DNA of 64,000 nucleotides from Acidimicrobiia bacterium (GTDB lineage: Bacteria; Actinomycetota; Acidimicrobiia; Acidimicrobiales; Bin134). Shown piece after piece: positions 16,551-24,381 of this stretch. A program made the position numbers and the translations under genes. Every line of letters starts with the position of its first letter. Position 1 is the stretch's first letter. The notes below the pieces were generated by a model. That model did no database searches. It was given only the letters and a program-made list of their open reading frames with translations, and was not told the DNA's origin. The stretch lies in contig JAJDYE010000017.1 of assembly GCA_022822905.1 (NCBI GenBank), positions 1 to 64,000 on the forward strand, read 5' to 3'.

Positions 16551-16850
16551 ATGATTGTCATTGCCGGCACCGGCTCACTTCCCCCCGAGAACACCGATGC
16601 GTTTATGGCGGCCGCCAATGAGATGGCCGCGGCGTCTCGAGCTGAAGACGGCAACATCGAGTACTGCTTCTCGGTGGAGGCACCGGGCAAGATCCGCTTC
16701 TTCGAAATCTGGGAGAGCGAAGAAGCGCTGGGCGCCCACTTCACCGTCCCCCACATCGCGGCATTCGGCGCAGCCATCAGCGAGTTGGGCATCACCGGGA
16801 TGGACGGCAAGAAGTACGAGGTTTCCTCGGTCAGCCCGCTGTTCGGATAG
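16551..16850 (+). CDS. ABM-domain protein, copy 2
   Basis: The 99-aa protein is a paralogue of the one at 14964, same length without gaps: MIVIAGTGSLPPEN at the start, DGNIEYCFSVEAPGKIRFFEIWESEEAL in the middle and GMDGKKYEVSSVSPLFG at the end. It has a GAGGAGA ribosome site. The two copies flank the RCC1-like gene on the same strand, so either the RCC1 gene was inserted between tandem duplicates or the three genes were assembled as a unit. The reaction is unknown; ABM proteins often oxidise quinols or aromatic polyketides. Confidence 0.8.
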   Translation: MIVIAGTGSLPPENTDAFMAAANEMAAASRAEDGNIEYCFSVEAPGKIRFFEIWESEEALGAHFTVPHIAAFGAAISELGITGMDGKKYEVSSVSPLFG

Positions 16851-16862
16851 GCGGTTCGCCCA

Positions 16863-16880
16863 CCCGCCGCATTCGGCGGG
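16863..16880 (+). terminator. Short GC hairpin after ABM copy 2
   Basis: CCCGCCG (16863-16869), loop CATT, CGGCGGG (16874-16880) is a perfect 7-bp stem 13 bp after the ABM stop codon and 24 bp before the next gene. There is no T run, so it is at best a weak or Rho-assisted terminator. Confidence 0.35.
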
Positions 16881-16904
16881 GCCAGAACGGGCAAACTGAA
16901 CACG

Positions 16905-17894
16905 GTGGAGGACTATTTCCAGCAGTTGGTGCGCTCTTGGCGCAGCGTCACCTCCCGAACGGTGCGCGAGGCCGTGGCCGTTTTGTTGCTGCTTATCGTG
17001 GTGTTCGGCGCGGGGTTCTCCGCGCTCTCCACCTACGCCAATCTGGTGGTGTTCAACGAGGATCGCTTTGCTGAGGAGCTCGCCGACATCTTCGACGACG
17101 AAGATGTCCACAAGGTGGTGGCGACATCTTTCACCGCCACCGCAATAGAGATGGCCGACCTGCCGGTGACACCGGCGGGCTCCGCCGGGGCACAGCAGGT
17201 GATCCAGCAGGAGATCCCGGCAGTGGTGAGCGAGCTGCTCACCGAGGAGGCCAACGACGGCCTGCTGGATCGGGCGGTGCGCCAGGCCCATGGCGATGTG
17301 CTGGCCGTTGAGGGAGGCACCTTGGTGGCCAATCCGCCGATTCGGAGCGTCGAAGTGGATTTGGGGCCGATCTTCAATCAAGCGCTGGACGAGATCGTGG
17401 CCAACGAAGAGCTGGCCTTTCTGGGCACCGTGACGCCTCCTCACGATGCCGGAGTAGTGACCGTTCTTCAACGGGCCCAGCCGGGCGATCGGTTCTGGGA
17501 ATTCCTCGGCCAGCTCCAAGACCGGCGGTCCTCCACCATCACCCTGATTCTGCTGTGCGGCATCGGGGCGCTGTTGATAGCACCGTCTCGCACTCGGGTG
17601 GTGTGGAGCATCGGCACCGGCATTGTGGCCATGGCCGGCATCTTGGGCGTGGGGATCTACGGCTCTCGGGCGCTGTTGGCCGTGCTCATCGACAACACCG
17701 ACACCGTGCGGGCGGCCCAATCGATCCACGAGGCTCTGCTGGACGACTTGGGCGGTCGACTGGTGGGCATGGCCCTCATCGGCGTGCTGATGATCGTGAT
17801 CGGCGCCGTCGCCGGCTGGCTCTGGCGCAAATTCGGCCCCACTCCCCCCGAAGAGAAGGCCCTCGCCGTGTCGGAGGCCGGCCCGGTGGTGTGA
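16905..17894 (+). CDS. Membrane protein with large extracytoplasmic domain
   Basis: The 329-aa product starts at GTG. There is one transmembrane helix near residues 22-43 (AVAVLLLLIVVFGAGFSALS), and a region of about 165 residues, predicted outside, with acidic and helical character. Three more helices lie between about 206 and 305, followed by a short charged tail. The topology of one TM, a loop domain and three TMs is seen in uncharacterised actinobacterial membrane proteins. No catalytic motif was found. It follows the ABM gene by 54 bp and may be co-transcribed. Confidence 0.7.
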   Translation: MEDYFQQLVRSWRSVTSRTVREAVAVLLLLIVVFGAGFSALSTYANLVVFNEDRFAEELADIFDDEDVHKVVATSFTATAIEMADLPVTPAGSAGAQQVIQQEIPAVVSELLTEEANDGLLDRAVRQAHGDVLAVEGGTLVANPPIRSVEVDLGPIFNQALDEIVANEELAFLGTVTPPHDAGVVTVLQRAQPGDRFWEFLGQLQDRRSSTITLILLCGIGALLIAPSRTRVVWSIGTGIVAMAGILGVGIYGSRALLAVLIDNTDTVRAAQSIHEALLDDLGGRLVGMALIGVLMIVIGAVAGWLWRKFGPTPPEEKALAVSEAGPVV

Positions 17895-17904
17895 CGCCGA
17901 GCAG

Positions 17905-18687
17905 CTACGAGCCGGTGAAGACTGCTTTGCCGGGGCCGTTTTCTAGGAAGCTGGCCACGCCGGTGTGGGCGTCTTCGGTGTCGAAGCAGGAGGCGAAGGC
18001 TTCCACCTCCACTTCTAGGGCTTCATCGAGGGGTAGGAAGTAGCCATCGAGGATGGCTTTTTTGGCCAGGGTTATCGCCGCGGGGCCTGCGGCGTAGCGG
18101 GCGGCTAGCTTCACGGCCTCGTCGTACACCTCTTCGTCGGGGTAGACGGCTGAGGCCAGTCCGATGGCCACTGCTTCGTCGGCTCGCACGTTTCGCCCGC
18201 TGTAAATCAGCTCCTTGGCTTTGGTAATACCCACCAGGCGACTCAGGCGCTGGGTGCCTCCTCCGCCGGGGATGAGGCCCAGCAAGATCTCTGGTTGGCC
18301 TAGCACAGCGCCCTTCCCCACCAGGCGGAACTCGGCTGCCATGGCCAGCTCGCATCCCCCGCCGAGGGCGTAGCCGTTGACCGCGCAGATGGTGATCTGA
18401 GGCAACTCCTCCAGCGCGCGGAATGCGTCGTTGATCCTCTGGCTCAGATCCCGGCCCCCGGCGGCATCCAACCCCGAGAACTCGTTGATGTCGGCGCCAG
18501 CGGCGAACACTTTCGGTCCACCCCAGATCACCGCCGCCCGAATGTCGGTGCGTCCGGCCAGTTCGTCGGCGGCTTGGTGCAACTCGGCCACTACCTGGGC
18601 ATTCAGTGCATTGACCTTGGGGCGGTCCAGCCGAAGGGTGGCCACTCCTTCCGCCTCACCGGTTTCAATCCGCACGAATTCGCCCAT
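17905..18687 (-). CDS. Enoyl-CoA hydratase/isomerase (crotonase family)
   Basis: The 260-aa product hydrates 2-enoyl-CoA in beta-oxidation. The oxyanion-hole segments FAAGADINEF and NGYALGGGCELA are clear. Both catalytic glutamates of true hydratases are present: E113 in GGGCELA and E133 in GQPEILLGLIPGGGGTQRL. The start at ATG 18687 (MGEFVRIE) has AAGGAG 8 nt upstream; the longer frame to 18735 has no family support. It is divergent from the acyl-CoA ligase at 18775 and both may act on the same acyl chain, though the sequence does not show the substrate. Confidence 0.93.
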   Translation of the reverse strand: MGEFVRIETGEAEGVATLRLDRPKVNALNAQVVAELHQAADELAGRTDIRAAVIWGGPKVFAAGADINEFSGLDAAGGRDLSQRINDAFRALEELPQITICAVNGYALGGGCELAMAAEFRLVGKGAVLGQPEILLGLIPGGGGTQRLSRLVGITKAKELIYSGRNVRADEAVAIGLASAVYPDEEVYDEAVKLAARYAAGPAAITLAKKAILDGYFLPLDEALEVEVEAFASCFDTEDAHTGVASFLENGPGKAVFTGS

Positions 18688-18774
18688 GGCCACGCTCCTT
18701 GCTGTTCGGACCCGCCAACCGTATTCCCCCCACAACGCAGGTACTCAGTTGTCCCGAAATGGCACACTCGGGAG

Positions 18775-20268
18775 ATGTGGGCCGAAACCATCAGGGCGTC
18801 GGGGAAGCGGTTTTCCGACCGTCCGGCCCTGGTGGCGGAGGAGGATTGGTCGGTCAGCTTTGCCCAGTTCGACCGCCTGACCGACGAGGTGGCCGTCGGG
18901 CTAGCCCGACGGGGAGTGAGCCACGGCCAGGTGGTGGCTCTGCTGGTGCCGTCGTCGGTGGACTACATCGTGCTCTATGGCGCTCTGGCCAAACTAGGGG
19001 CCATCACCGCCGGGGTGAGCAGCCGCCTGCCCGCTCCTGAGCGCACCGTGCTGGTAAACGAGGTGGCCGGGGCCGACCGGGCCATTGCCACCGCGGCCAT
19101 GGCCGATGGCGTGGCGCTCGACATCGACGTGATCGAAGTCGCCCTCGCCGACGGGCCCGGCTCGGTGTGCGCTGATCTGCGGGTGCGAGACGAGGCCCCA
19201 CCACCGCTGCCTCCTGATAGCGACCGGCCGGTGGCGGTGGTGTTCACCTCGGGGACCACCGGCGTGCCCAAGGGGGCCACGTTCACCGATCGGATCTTGG
19301 CCGACATCGCCATTGTGGACACCGGCAACGGCTGGGGGGAGGGCGGCCCCATCACCTCCAACACCCAAATGGCCCACATAGGAGTGATGGGCAAGATCCC
19401 CGCTCAGTTCGCGGTGGGCACCACCCTGCATGTGGTCGACAAGTGGAGTGCCACCGCGGTGCTCGACGCCGTGTCCCGCTACCGAATGCCTGCGGTGGGC
19501 GGAGTGGCCCCCCAGATCGCCCTCATGCTTCGCGATCCAGACTTCGACCAATACGACTTCTCATCAGTCAAGCTCGTGGTCACCGGTGGGGCGCCTTCGC
19601 CGCCCAATGTGATCGAGGAGGCTCGGCAGCGGTTCGAGGCCGACTGGACCCAGCGCTACGCCTGCACCGAGGTAGGCGGAATAGGAACCTTTACCTGGAT
19701 CGACGCTCCGATGGAGGAGATGCTCTACACCGTGGGGCGGCCCCGGCCCGGCATCAAGGTCGAGGTGCGCGATCCCGACAGCGACCAGGCCGTGCCGGCC
19801 GGAACAGTTGGCGAGGTCTGCTTCCAATCCCCCACGGTGATGGCGGGGTACTGGCGAAACCCGGAGGCCACCGCGGAGGCGCTAAAGGGCGGCTGGCTCT
19901 ATTCCGGCGACCAGGGCTGGATCGACGACACCGGCTGCCTGCGACTGGTGGGCCGCCGGGGGGAGGGCTTCCACCGAGGCGGCTATGTGGTGTTCCCGGT
20001 GGAGGCCGAGAAGGTGCTGGCCTGGCACCCCAAGGTGGCCGGCGTCTGCGTGGTGCCCCGGCCCGACGAGGTGATGGGCGCCGTCGGAGTAGCCGTGGTC
20101 ATCCCCGCCGATCCCAACGACCCGCCCACCCTGGAAGAGCTGCGATCCTTCGGCCAGCAGCACATCGCCGACTACAAACTCCCCGAGCACCTCCGCCTAA
20201 CCAACGCGTTCCCTCTAACCCCCATGTCCAAAATCGACCGCCAAGCCCTCGAAGACCAAGAGGCCTAA
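18775..20268 (+). CDS. AMP-dependent acyl-CoA ligase
   Basis: The 497-aa product is an ANL-superfamily adenylating enzyme. The P-loop is VFTSGTTGVPKGATFTD and the A5 region is CTEVGGIGTF. The A8 hinge SGDQGWIDDTGCLRLVGRRGEGFHRGGYVV and the catalytic Lys region near the end (MSKIDRQAL) are present. It makes acyl-CoA from a carboxylate, ATP and CoA. The start at ATG 18775 (MWAETIRASG) fits family length. Its 3' end overlaps that of the convergent acyl-CoA dehydrogenase by four bases. The chain specificity is unknown. Confidence 0.9.
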   Translation: MWAETIRASGKRFSDRPALVAEEDWSVSFAQFDRLTDEVAVGLARRGVSHGQVVALLVPSSVDYIVLYGALAKLGAITAGVSSRLPAPERTVLVNEVAGADRAIATAAMADGVALDIDVIEVALADGPGSVCADLRVRDEAPPPLPPDSDRPVAVVFTSGTTGVPKGATFTDRILADIAIVDTGNGWGEGGPITSNTQMAHIGVMGKIPAQFAVGTTLHVVDKWSATAVLDAVSRYRMPAVGGVAPQIALMLRDPDFDQYDFSSVKLVVTGGAPSPPNVIEEARQRFEADWTQRYACTEVGGIGTFTWIDAPMEEMLYTVGRPRPGIKVEVRDPDSDQAVPAGTVGEVCFQSPTVMAGYWRNPEATAEALKGGWLYSGDQGWIDDTGCLRLVGRRGEGFHRGGYVVFPVEAEKVLAWHPKVAGVCVVPRPDEVMGAVGVAVVIPADPNDPPTLEELRSFGQQHIADYKLPEHLRLTNAFPLTPMSKIDRQALEDQEA

Positions 20269-21461
20269 CGCGGTTCCCTGGGCAAGCCTAAGACCCCTTC
20301 TCCAACGCCATTCTTCATCACTTCATCAGTGCCTCCACCGATGCGCATGGCGCAAGCACCGAGCAGCAATTGCTTCCAGGCGTAGGTGCCCCATTCTCCG
20401 GTGTCGGCACAGATGCGGGGGCCCAGTAAGCGGGCGATCATCGACGCCGCCCAGTTCACATGCCGGGCGGTGGCGTACTTGGTGGCGGCCGGGGCCAGTG
20501 GGGGCTGCCGGTTGGTGTTCCATTCCACCAGCCGATATCCGATGTAGAGGCGGGCCAGGTCTTGGCGCACCACCGGGTCGTTGGCCAGTCCGAAATGCCG
20601 GGCCAACTGGACGACCTTCTCGGGGGCTGCCAGCCCTACCAGCCCGCTGCCGCCGTAGCCCGCCCCCCTTGAGCCGATCGAGGCCCGCTCCGATTGCAGC
20701 GAGGTGCGGAACACCGACCATCCGGCGTTGGCGTCGCCCACCCGGAGGCGGTCGCTTATGCGGGCGTCGTCGAAGAAGACCTCGTTGAACTCCGATCCGC
20801 CGATCATCTGCCGCAAAGGGCGCACGTCGGTCCCTGGGGTGTCCATCGGATAGATGAAGGCAGTGATGCCCTTGTGTTTGGGCGCGTCGGTGTCGGTGCG
20901 GGCTAGAAGCAACCCGATGTCGGAGAAATGGGCCCGGGAACTCCACACTTTTTGTCCATTGATCACCCATTCGCCGCCATCAGCGGTGGCCCGGGTGCTG
21001 AGGGAGGCCAAATCCGACCCGGCCCCCGGCTCGCTCAGAAGCTGGCAGGCCAAGATCTCCCCCTGGAACAGCCGAGCCAGGTAACGCTCTTTCAGCCAAT
21101 CGGAGCCGTGGGCCAGGATTGTGGGGGCCACCACTCCCAGGGAACTGCCGAACATGGTCTGCGACGGCACCCGAAAGCCGGCCTCCAGATCGAGATAGGC
21201 CCGCTCGTACTCCGGACCGAGACCCCGGCCTCCGTACTCGGGCGGTCCGGTGATCCACCCGAACCCCGCCTCCCACATCTTGGCCCGCCACTGCTGGGCG
21301 GCCCTGACTGCCGCTTCCTCCTCAGCCGGGCTCTTCTCCGCGTACACGGTGATCTCATCGGAGCCCATTCCCCAGCTGAACTCGTCCCGCACAGCCCGCT
21401 CAGCGCTGGCATCCAAGAATGCCCTAGCCTCGGCTGCGAACTCTGCCAGGGTGGGCGCCAC
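20265..21461 (-). CDS. Acyl-CoA dehydrogenase
   Basis: The 398-aa product (GTG start at 21461, VAPTLAEFAAEA) belongs to the FAD-dependent acyl-CoA dehydrogenase family. It has the flavin and substrate motif SEPGAGSDLASL, the INGQKVWSS segment, FFDDARI, and the C-terminal GGTDEVMKNGVGE block. An in-frame ATG at 21575 would add 38 residues with no homology-like features. It oxidises acyl-CoA to enoyl-CoA, passing electrons to ETF; actinobacterial members of this group often work on sterol or long branched chains, which is not resolvable here. Confidence 0.9.
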   Translation of the reverse strand: MAPTLAEFAAEARAFLDASAERAVRDEFSWGMGSDEITVYAEKSPAEEEAAVRAAQQWRAKMWEAGFGWITGPPEYGGRGLGPEYERAYLDLEAGFRVPSQTMFGSSLGVVAPTILAHGSDWLKERYLARLFQGEILACQLLSEPGAGSDLASLSTRATADGGEWVINGQKVWSSRAHFSDIGLLLARTDTDAPKHKGITAFIYPMDTPGTDVRPLRQMIGGSEFNEVFFDDARISDRLRVGDANAGWSVFRTSLQSERASIGSRGAGYGGSGLVGLAAPEKVVQLARHFGLANDPVVRQDLARLYIGYRLVEWNTNRQPPLAPAATKYATARHVNWAASMIARLLGPRICADTGEWGTYAWKQLLLGACAMRIGGGTDEVMKNGVGEGVLGLPREPR

Positions 21462-21629
21462 ACCACGAGTCTGGCCGTTTTGTTTGCCCCAGGAAAAGGC
21501 CAGACTCCGGCGAACAGTCCCACAATCAGCATCCTTGCCCCCTAACGAAATGAGATGTAGTTTCATAGCAGGCAATATGAAGTGGGAACCGGCTCCTATG
21601 AGCTGGGCAGGAGAAATCGGGGGTATGGC

Positions 21630-22328
21630 ATGTTGTCGTCATTAACTGCGTTACAGCGCGGAGGCGTTTACATCTTGTTCGGGGGGGTGGTATCCGCCGT
21701 CGGCAGGGCACTCAAGCCGGGAGTTCTCATTGACAGTGTGGACTGGAACAACGTCGACGGCATAGTGCAAGCCATGGCTGACAACGAGGTTCTCACCCAT
21801 ACCTCAGCGGTTTTGTACGCCTTCGGTCTGATGTTCGTCCTCACCGGCCTCAATAGCATCAGGCACTTCGTGACCGACCAAGGCCTGGTGGGAGACGTGG
21901 TACGCGGCGGGACGCTGCTGGGCATGCTGTCCCTCCTCGTCGTCGGTGTGATCGAGGGGTTCGACCACATGGCAGTCAGGGTGCTGGACGACGGCATCGG
22001 CGGAAGCAGCAGCATGGACATCGCAGTATCCATGCAGTCGGCCAAGCTCGGAATCATCCTGATCGCCTGGCCCGTGCTCTACGCATCGATCGGAGTTGCC
22101 GGCCTGGGCGGCATACGCTTGCTGCCCTCAGGCATACACCGGATGGTTCAGGGCATCGCCTCACTGGTGATGTTGGCAACCGCACTGCTTCTTCTCATGG
22201 CCGCAGCAATTGACTCCAACGGCTTCTGGAACGCCGTCAGCCTCATCACCGCCATCGTGCTGGCACTCTGGATCATCGCACTGAGCCATGCGTCCTACAA
22301 CGGAAAGGTCTCTGCTTCGACTTCGTAG
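21630..22328 (+). CDS. Polytopic membrane protein of unknown function
   Basis: The 232-aa product starts MLSSLTALQRGGVYILFGG and has about six hydrophobic helices: roughly 12-28, 61-80, 95-115, 134-158, 172-192 and 200-220. The only polar stretch of note lies between TM3 and TM4 and includes a DH pair in EGFDHMAVR. No known family was recognised. It is divergent from the acyl-CoA dehydrogenase gene; 172 bp without other features follow it. Confidence 0.6.
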   Translation: MLSSLTALQRGGVYILFGGVVSAVGRALKPGVLIDSVDWNNVDGIVQAMADNEVLTHTSAVLYAFGLMFVLTGLNSIRHFVTDQGLVGDVVRGGTLLGMLSLLVVGVIEGFDHMAVRVLDDGIGGSSSMDIAVSMQSAKLGIILIAWPVLYASIGVAGLGGIRLLPSGIHRMVQGIASLVMLATALLLLMAAAIDSNGFWNAVSLITAIVLALWIIALSHASYNGKVSASTS

Positions 22329-22500
22329 TGACAGCCGAACTTCACGACATACCAGAGGTCGGAGCTGACGCGAACCGCAGTCTTCAAGCTCTGACTGTTT
22401 GGGCGACCTCGATGGCGCAGTGGCCTGAGGCGGGTGGCTGAGTCTTCCTGCTTGCTGGTCGCTGCGCCATTTGAGCGTCTGATCGGCTAAGCAAGGTCCT

Positions 22501-23439
22501 ATGACACCGCTGATCTCCATCAACCTCCGCACGTTCGCCGCCGCCGACCCCGGCCCGGGAGGCTGGCAGCCCGTACTGGATCTGGCCAAAGCGGCCGACG
22601 ACGCCGGGGTGGACAAAGTGGTGGTGAGCGATCACGTGGTGTTCGGCGAGAATCTGGAGGCCTACGGCCAAGCCGAGCTGGGGGGCATGGCCGGCGGCCG
22701 CCAGCCCACCGGCCCCGACGGTCATTGGCTGGAGCCCACCACCGTGCTGACGGGGCTGGGCGCCATAACCAGCAACCTCCGGCTGGGCAACAACATCTTG
22801 TTGGCGGCGCTGCGCCGCCCGGTGATCCTGGCCAAGTCGCTGGCCACCCTCGACGTGCTCACCGGCGGCCGGGTGGACCTCGGCGTGGGCGTGGGATGGC
22901 AGGCCGAGGAGTATGAGGCCGCCGGCCTCGACTTCGCCAACCGGGGCCGCCAGCTCGACCACACCCTCGCGGTGTGCCAGGCCCTGTGGAGTTCCTGCCC
23001 GGCAGACTTCAGCGACGACCAACTCGAGTTCTCCCGCATCTACATGCAGCCCCAGCCGGTGCAGCCCGGCGGGGTGCCCATCTGGGTGAGCGGCACGGTC
23101 AACCCCCGGGCCATGCGCCGCCTGGCCCGGTTCGGCTCGGGATGGATCCCCTGGGGCGACGCCATGGCCGGCGACATGGAATCCCACATCGGCCAAATGC
23201 GCGAGGCGGTAGCCGGCTATGACCGCGACCCGTCGGACCTCGGCGTTGTCGGCACCCTGCCAATCGTGCGCACCGACGACGGCGTGGACCTGGCCGCCAC
23301 CATGGACAGCGTTCCCGCCCTAGTAGAAGCCGGAGTCACCGACTTCCGAGCCCACCTCCCCATCCCCTCCGACGCAGCCGAGGCCCACGACTACCTAGCC
23401 CAAGTAGTAGCCGCCTTCCGCCCCGCCGCCGGCCGCTAA
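22501..23439 (+). CDS. LLM-class (F420-type) flavin-dependent oxidoreductase
   Basis: The 312-aa product has the bacterial-luciferase-like TIM barrel. Landmarks are DKVVVSDHVVFG, TTVLTGLGAITSNLRLGNNILL, the family fingerprint RRPVILAKSLATLDVLTGGRVDLGVGVGWQ.EEYEAAGLDF, and IWVSGT near residue 197. The AKSLATLD...G...GVG pattern is typical of F420-dependent reductases rather than FMN monooxygenases, but the cofactor is inferred. A paralogue with the same architecture starts at 63208. The gene stands alone; the palindromic repeat at 23559 lies between it and the convergent metallopeptidase gene. Confidence 0.88.
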   Translation: MTPLISINLRTFAAADPGPGGWQPVLDLAKAADDAGVDKVVVSDHVVFGENLEAYGQAELGGMAGGRQPTGPDGHWLEPTTVLTGLGAITSNLRLGNNILLAALRRPVILAKSLATLDVLTGGRVDLGVGVGWQAEEYEAAGLDFANRGRQLDHTLAVCQALWSSCPADFSDDQLEFSRIYMQPQPVQPGGVPIWVSGTVNPRAMRRLARFGSGWIPWGDAMAGDMESHIGQMREAVAGYDRDPSDLGVVGTLPIVRTDDGVDLAATMDSVPALVEAGVTDFRAHLPIPSDAAEAHDYLAQVVAAFRPAAGR

Positions 23440-23459
23440 CGGGACGGAAACATCCTCCG

Positions 23460-23607
23460 CCCCCGGTAGCCTCCATTCGGCTGCCTTAGGGCGGCTATCG
23501 CGGCATCCCCCCAAGTCGTTGCCCCGCACTTGAGAGCCCTATACGATTATTGGCCTAGACCCCGGAACCGTCCCTGCTTCGGCAAACGGCCGGGGTTACG
23601 CCTTTCT
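23460..23607. repeat. Composite intergenic repeat, copy 1
   Basis: The left part (about 23460-23510) matches 35553-35610, with shared blocks GGTAGCCTCCATTCGGCTGCC and CGCGGCATCCC; the right part is the 40-bp palindrome at 23559-23596 plus its tail. The element lies in the convergent gap between the LLM gene and the restriction operon and marks the left edge of the accessory island. Confidence 0.6.
23559..23596 (+). repeat. Dispersed palindromic repeat, copy 1
   Basis: The arms ACCCCGG (23559-23565) and CCGGGGT (23590-23596) enclose a conserved core with an inner CCG/CGG pair and a TGC-TTCG-GCA mini-hairpin. The conserved tail TTACGCCTTTCT follows. The other copies are at 35638, 36483 and 37425. 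Confidence 0.85.
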
Positions 23608-23631
23608 CCCTTTCCTGAACAACTGTTCTGC

Positions 23632-24381
23632 CTACCTCTCGTGAACTGACCCGAGCCAGATGTTCTTACCGAAGGTTGCGAGAACTGACTTGTGGGTTTC
23701 GTAGGCGGGCATGAGGCGGGCGACGATGGCCCAGAATTCGGGGGTGTGGTTGGTTTCGTGGAGGTGGGCGAGTTCGTGGACGAGGATGTAGTCGATGAGG
23801 CTGGGCGGGAGTTGGAGGGCGGCCCAGTGGACGTTGATGCTTTGGGGACCTTCGGTGGGGCGGGCTGAGCCCCACCGGTAACCGAGGTCGCGTACCGCGA
23901 CGCTGACGTCGTCCTGGCCCATCCGCTTGACCCAGGGGCGGATTCTCCTTTGGAGCCATTGCGTGCCGGTGGTGGTGTACCAGCGGCGCATCGCTGCAGC
24001 ACCTTCGCCGGCCTGAGACGGGTTCATTTGGAAGCGCCCTCGTTCGAGGCGTATCTCCGTAACCCCTTCGGTGAGCGTGAGCCGGTAGCTGCGGCCGAGG
24101 TAGGCGAACCCTTCCCCTTCTACGAACTGCTTGGTGATCGGCGGGCCGGTGAGGGCGTCCTTCTCGGCAAGCTTGCGGTACACCCATTGGCGTTTGTCGT
24201 TCACGAACTGGGTAGCCCGCTCCACAGAGGTGTCGTGGGGTGCCTTGAGAACCAGGGTGGCGTCGCGCTCAACGGTGATCTCAATGGTGGTGCGTTCACT
24301 GGCCGGTGCGACCACCAGAGCGAGGTCTCCGACAACCAACTCTGGTAGCTCGTGGATGGAAGCCAAAGCCGTAGTAGCCAT
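23632..24381 (-). CDS. YgjP/SprT-like zinc metallopeptidase (DUF45)
   Basis: The 249-aa product carries the zinc motif HELAH (202-206) with a third ligand H212 in ETNHTPEFW, in the typical YgjP-like C-terminal context (LIDYILVHELAHL...FW..V...MP.Y). The YRWGSARPTEG..INVHWAL-type block precedes it. Its ATG overlaps the hsdR stop by one base (TGATG), so it is translationally coupled to the type I restriction operon. Proteins of this family often travel with hsd genes; its role there is not established. It may process or regulate the restriction complex, which is inference. Confidence 0.88.
   Translation of the reverse strand: MATTALASIHELPELVVGDLALVVAPASERTTIEITVERDATLVLKAPHDTSVERATQFVNDKRQWVYRKLAEKDALTGPPITKQFVEGEGFAYLGRSYRLTLTEGVTEIRLERGRFQMNPSQAGEGAAAMRRWYTTTGTQWLQRRIRPWVKRMGQDDVSVAVRDLGYRWGSARPTEGPQSINVHWAALQLPPSLIDYILVHELAHLHETNHTPEFWAIVARLMPAYETHKSVLATFGKNIWLGSVHER

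Noticed and set aside
23559-23596. Palindromic repeat as a simple Rho-independent terminator
   Set aside because: No T run follows the stem, copies also occur upstream of a gene (35638), and the loop sequence is conserved, which a terminator would not need.
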